A program made the position numbers and the translations under genes. A DNA stretch of 25,000 bases from Dictyostelium firmibasis. Its lineage: Eukaryota > Evosea > Eumycetozoa > Dictyosteliales > Dictyosteliaceae. The stretch's first letter is position 1. The number at the start of each line of letters is the position of its first letter. The notes beneath the pieces were generated by a model, which was not told the DNA's origin, did not search any database, and saw only the letters and a list, made by a program, of their open reading frames with translations. The DNA lies in the NCBI GenBank assembly GCA_036169595.1, contig JAVFKY010000011.1, forward strand, positions 1 through 25,000, given 5' to 3'. Positions 21,780-25,000 of the stretch are shown here, one piece after another.

Positions 21780-22003
21780 TACTCAATGTCATGGTTAACG
21801 GCCAGATTTAATTATCTGCAGTCAACAATGTAACATTTGATGAATTTTTTTAATCCAGGGCTTGAACTAGTGGGGTAAAACCTGCGGTTAGTGACCTCTG
21901 TAAAAAGGGGTCGCTAGTCCATACGATAAAAAAAACAATCGTTTAATACGCAATTGACAATTCAATCCTAGTGATTAATTTCATGACCGTCTTACCGATC
22001 ATT
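21780..22003 (+). promoter_or_regulatory. Single-copy zone upstream of 18S: probable Pol I start and/or 5' ETS
   Basis: These 224 bp are the only upstream sequence not duplicated elsewhere in the window, because the R/M inverted repeat stops exactly at 21779. The zone must hold the 3' part of the 5' ETS and may hold the transcription start. I cannot place the start, since Pol I promoters have no portable consensus. It contains an 11-bp hairpin at 21886-21919 and an A8 run near 21927. Confidence 0.4.
21886..21919 (+). other. 11-bp stem-loop just upstream of 18S
   Basis: GGTTAGTGACC pairs with GGTCGCTAGTC over 11 bp, counting three G-U pairs, around a 12-nt loop. It lies about 85 bp before 18S. 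It could be a 5' ETS structure or part of a promoter. A tRNA-like reading of this stretch was considered and rejected. Confidence 0.5.
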
Positions 22004-23124
22004 AACTGGTTGATCCTGCCAGTAGTCATATGCTTGTCTCAAAGATTAAGCCATGCATGTCTAAGTATAAATTCTTGTACGATGAAACTGCAGACGGCTC
22101 ATTACAACAGTGATAAACTAATAGACTTTCGGGTTTTACCTTTTGGATAACCGCAGTAAATCGGGGCTAATACATACAAGCGATGGGCGACTGGCAACGG
22201 AAGCTCAGCGATTATTAGCATTCTACCAATGCCTTCGGGTTTTGGGTGAGACCGAATAATATTGCAGATCGAGGATTTATCTTCGACAAGTCTACTGTGT
22301 CACTGCCCTATCAACTTTCGATGGTACGGTATTGGCCTACCATGGTTGTAACGGGTAACGGGGAATTAGGGTTCGATTCCGGAGAGGGAGCCTGAGAAAT
22401 GGCTACCACTTCTACGGAAGGCAGCAGGCGCGCAAATTACTCAATCCCAATACGGGGAAGTAGTGACAATAAATATCAATGCTTATCCTTTTTGGAGGGC
22501 AATTGAAATGAACACAAATTAAAACTCTTAATTAACACAATTGGAGGGCAAGTCTGGTGCCAGCAGCCGCGGTAATTCCAGCTCCAATAGCATATACTAA
22601 AGTTGTTGCAGTTAAAAAGCTCGTAGTTGAAGTTAAAGGTTTATTGGGTAAACGTCGTTTGTCACTTCGTGATTAAACTGACTCCAGTATCTCTTTCTTA
22701 ATAGTTCAGCTTTCGTTATCTTTGATAGCGGTTGTTTGGACATTTCACTGTGAGAAAATTGTGGTGTTTAAAGCAGGCGTCTCGCCTGATCTTTTGCAGC
22801 ATGGTATGATGAAACATGACATTTTACGCTATTGGTTTGCGTCTAAAGTGTAATGATTAATAGGGATGGATGGGGGTGTTCATATTGGTGGGCGAGAGGT
22901 GAAATTCGTTGACCCTATCAAGATGAACTTCTGCGAAAGCATTCACCAAATACTTCCCCATTAATCAAGAACGAAAGTTTGGGGATCGAAGACGATCAGA
23001 TACCGTCGTAGTCCAAACTATAAACTATGTCGACCAGGGATCGGTTAAAATTTTTTTAAAATTTAATCGGCACCTTGTGAGAAATCACGAGTGTTTAGAT
23101 TCCGGGGGGAGTATGGTCGCAAGT

Positions 23125-23155
<31 letters not shown>

Positions 23156-23695
23156 ACAATGGAGTGGAGCCTGCGGCTTAATTTGACTCAACTCGGGAAA
23201 ACTTACCAAGCTAAGATATAGTAAGGATTGACAGACTAAAAGATCTTTCATGATTCTATAAGTGGTGGTGCATGGTCGTTCTTAGTTGGTGGAGCGATTT
23301 GTCTGGTCAATTCCGATAACGGACGAGACCTCGACCTGCTAACTAGTAGTATTTATTAGTCGATATAGGCGATAGCTTTTCTGGGGTTTGGAATGATTTC
23401 GGTCATCTCCGGCTTCAAGGAGTGTGTAGTCTGACTCGATAGGTACGAATTTAAAAACTTCTTAGAGGGACTACCTGCCTCAAGCAGGCGGAAGTCCGAG
23501 GCAATAACAGGTCTGTGATGCCCTTAGATACCTTGGGCCGCACGCGCGCTACAATGTAGGAAACAAAAAGGCTCCTGGTCCGGAAGGATTGGGTAATCAT
23601 TTGAATTTCCTACGTAACTGGGATTGATCTTTGTAATTATTGATCATAAACGAGGAATTCCTTGTAAGCATAAGTCATTACCTTATGCTGAATAT

Positions 23696-23736
<41 letters not shown>

Positions 23737-23874
23737 CGAATGATACGGTAAAGTTAACGGATCGTTTTATCTGTGGCAACACTGATATAAATTAAAAGTT
23801 ATTTAAATCTCATTGTTTAGAGGAAGGAGAAGTCGTAACAAGGTATCCGTAGGTGAACCTGCGGATGGATCATT
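22004..23874 (+). rRNA. 18S (small subunit) ribosomal RNA gene, complete
   Basis: The RNA of the 40S ribosomal subunit, transcribed by RNA polymerase I as the first cistron of the pre-rRNA. It starts with the universal AACTGGTTGATCCTGCCAG at 22004. The 530-loop GTGCCAGCAGCCGCGGTAA is at 22557, the block CTTAAAGGAATTGACGG at 23131, the near-3' block TTGTACACACCGCCCGTCG at 23707, and the 3' end is GTGAACCTGCGGATGGATCATT. At about 1871 nt it has ordinary eukaryotic length, and I see no group I intron or large insertion. The stretch near 23150 (GGCACACAATGGAGTGG, CAACTCGGGAAAACTTACC) is what I recall from dictyostelid amoebae. The gene is distinctly GC-richer than the AT-rich spacer, as structured RNA usually is in such genomes. 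The 3' end could move by a base or two within CATTTTTT. Confidence 0.98.
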
Positions 23875-24189
23875 TTTTATCATTTTTAAATACAAATTGG
23901 TGACATTGCCTAAGTATTATTGAAAGTAATTGGATGTTTTCTAAGCATTCAATTATTAGTATATGATACTCAAGACTGTTATCCCACTGTTTGAGTAAAT
24001 TCTTTCTAATGTGTTTATAATTTGATAATCAATGTCTTTAGCCTCTTTATGAGAGGTTAAGAATCCATCTAGCAATGTTACATATGTTACGTACTATCCC
24101 AACTCAATAATTTCTCACACACGCCTTTTGGTGTGTGTGTTTTTCTAGAACGTCAAACACAACATTTAAAATATGTTTACAGATTTTAA
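23875..24189 (+). other. Internal transcribed spacer 1 (ITS1)
   Basis: About 315 bp of AT-rich sequence between the 18S 3' end and the 5.8S gene, removed during pre-rRNA processing. It includes a strong 10-bp hairpin near 24116 and a smaller one at 24042-24056 (CCTCT, loop TTATG, AGAGG). No tRNA or other gene lies within it. Confidence 0.93.
24116..24139 (+). other. ITS1 hairpin with a TTTT loop
   Basis: The arms CACACACGCC and GGTGTGTGTG pair over 10 bp with one G-U pair and a 4-nt loop. It is a likely structural landmark of pre-rRNA and a plausible processing signal. Its function is inferred only from position. Confidence 0.65.
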
Positions 24190-24355
24190 ATCTTTAAGCA
24201 TAAACGGTGGATACCTCGACTCCTAAATCGATGAAGACCGTAGCAAACTGCGATAATTCACTTGAATTGCAGCCTACTGGGATAGTTGAAACGTTGAACG
24301 CACATGATGACATCGGTCCTTTTGGATTAGGTGTTATATTTGGGTGAGAGTCACT
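24190..24355 (+). rRNA. 5.8S ribosomal RNA gene, complete
   Basis: Small RNA that pairs with the 5' end of the large-subunit rRNA in the 60S subunit. Recognised by the conserved core ATCGATGAAGACCGTAGC, GCGATAATTCACTTGAATTGC and GTTGAACGCACATGATGACA, in the right order between ITS1 and ITS2. Length is about 160 nt, as in other eukaryotes. The GACCG after GATGAA and the GCAGCCTACTGGGATAG block differ from the fungal and animal wording and, from memory, resemble dictyostelid 5.8S. The ends are estimated by homology to within about 5 nt: the 5' end near TCTTTAAGCATAAACGG, the 3' end near GTGAGAGTCACTT. It is transcribed with 18S in one Pol I precursor. Confidence 0.95.
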
Positions 24356-24540
24356 TAGACAAATTGGTTGTCGATGAGTGGGCCTTCGGGTTTGCTCATT
24401 GCGATGCAGGTGGATGTCTTGGCTGGGGGTAGCCGCAAGGTCCTCGGAGATTTCATTGCTTGCCGGGGTGATTCCCCTGTTTGTTTATCTGTCATAGTAG
24501 AAAAGTTACAACAATATTGATAACTAACCGGAGAATAGTG

Positions 24541-24740
24541 TTCTAGTCTCTTACTTCTATTGATGCTTTCTTTCATCGCTTTGTTATGATGCTTTTTTTG
24601 AAGCTCTCTTTGATTATTCCTTTTTTTAGGTTTTCTTTTTGTTTTTTCTTTTTCAAACTTTTTTGTTCTGACTTTTTTCAAACTTTTTGTTTTTCTTATG
24701 TTGAAACTTTTGATTTCTTTTTGATTCTCTTTCTTTTCAT
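24541..24740 (+). other. Polypyrimidine-rich part of ITS2
   Basis: Dominated by T runs with scattered C, including a twice-used TTTCAAACTTTTT unit near 24650-24690. It directly precedes the G-rich purine tract, so the two could partly pair in the transcript through G-U and A-U pairs. This is inference. Confidence 0.6.
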
Positions 24741-24754
24741 TCGCCGTCAAAAAG

Positions 24755-24865
24755 CGGGTGGGAAGTTTGGGGAGAGGAAAGGGAAAGGGAGCTTTGGGGT
24801 AAGAGGGGGGAAAAGCGAGGGATTAGAAGGGGGGAAAGAGGGGGGATTAGAAGGGGGGAAAAGCG
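24755..24865 (+). repeat. G-rich purine tract with imperfect short repeats, quadruplex-prone
   Basis: Contains many separate runs of three to six G. The unit GGATTAGAAGGGGGGAAA is repeated imperfectly two or three times. By the usual rule of four or more nearby G-runs it could form G-quadruplexes in DNA or pre-rRNA. It lies inside the transcribed unit, so it is not a telomere end. Confidence 0.7.
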
Positions 24866-25000
24866 AATTTTTAAATGGGAATGAGAGGATGAGAGAGATG
24901 ATAATTAAGAGGATGACATTGGGATGGGTTAGATAGATAGAAGTCAAGAAAAACTTCTTTTTAGATGGACAACGAGTATTATTGTCACCAACAATCGATC

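Larger units (their letters stand above)
24356..25000 (+). other. Internal transcribed spacer 2 (ITS2), running off the window
   Basis: At least 645 bp follow 5.8S without reaching the conserved start of the large-subunit rRNA, so ITS2 is long. The first ~130 bp are GC-balanced and look structured. A long pyrimidine-rich tract follows (about 24541-24740), then a G-rich purine tract (24755-24865), then ordinary AT-rich sequence to the window end. An open frame over the purine tract is an effect of composition and is not annotated. Confidence 0.85.

Noticed and set aside
21840-21920. tRNA gene on the minus strand upstream of 18S
   Set aside because: AGTTCAAGCCC resembles a B box, but no T-stem, acceptor stem or A box can be built around it.
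24755-24865. Telomere-like repeats
   Set aside because: Dictyostelid telomeres are AG-rich, which made this tempting, but the units are irregular and lie between 5.8S and the expected large-subunit gene.
24586-24947. Open frames over the T-rich and G-rich tracts after 5.8S
   Set aside because: Low-complexity translations of ITS2 tracts inside the pre-rRNA.

Overview
This window is nuclear ribosomal DNA from a very AT-rich eukaryote. The right end holds a complete 18S rRNA gene, ITS1, a complete 5.8S rRNA gene and at least the first part of ITS2. The other ~22 kb is upstream spacer with no protein-coding gene I can support. From memory of the family, the 18S and 5.8S wording looks most like a dictyostelid social amoeba (Amoebozoa), for example around GGCACACAATGGAGTGG in 18S and GCAGCCTACTGGGATAG in 5.8S. 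This is recognition without alignment. A known dictyostelid trait is rDNA carried as large extrachromosomal palindromes, and the architecture here would fit that.

Layout. One spacer block (R, 14816-21779, pointing at the 18S gene) accounts for most of the upstream sequence. M (5346-12071) is its near-perfect reverse complement, matching 21779 back to 15071. L (1-5345) is a direct copy of 14816-20128, cut short and joined to M inside a GC-rich block. This gives two nested inverted repeats. L and M are arms around a 1651-bp loop (5346-6996). M and R are arms around a ~3-kb loop (12072-15070). The rRNA genes lie just outside R, after 224 bp of single-copy sequence that probably holds the Pol I start and/or 5' ETS.

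Each copy has two compositional halves. The AT-rich half (L 1-4379) is built from modules: P (1-834), four diverged ~225-bp tandem repeats (835-1735), S (1736-2208), then P again with a 305-bp tandem duplication (2636-3245). The loop at 13021-14820 holds two shortened ~900-bp versions with one 225-bp repeat each. Scattered through it is an exact 16-17-bp motif, TTGCTCTTCCTACGAGT. One pair of copies forms a 34-bp perfect palindrome and another pair forms a hairpin. The GC-rich half (L 4380-5345; R 19163-21779) carries nine spaced copies of a GGAACGCCATTTGTATG motif. A third motif, AAATTTTTCTAAGTYA, occurs in both halves and clusters about 0.9-1 kb upstream of 18S.

The loop 12072-13020 is otherwise plain AT-rich sequence with one degenerate tRNA-like sequence. 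I saw no transposon proteins, CRISPR array or believable CDS. The open frames in the GC-rich half follow its base composition and the duplicated architecture, so none is annotated. The main caution is that such inverted structures can be real, as in amplified palindromic rDNA, or products of assembling highly repetitive rDNA.
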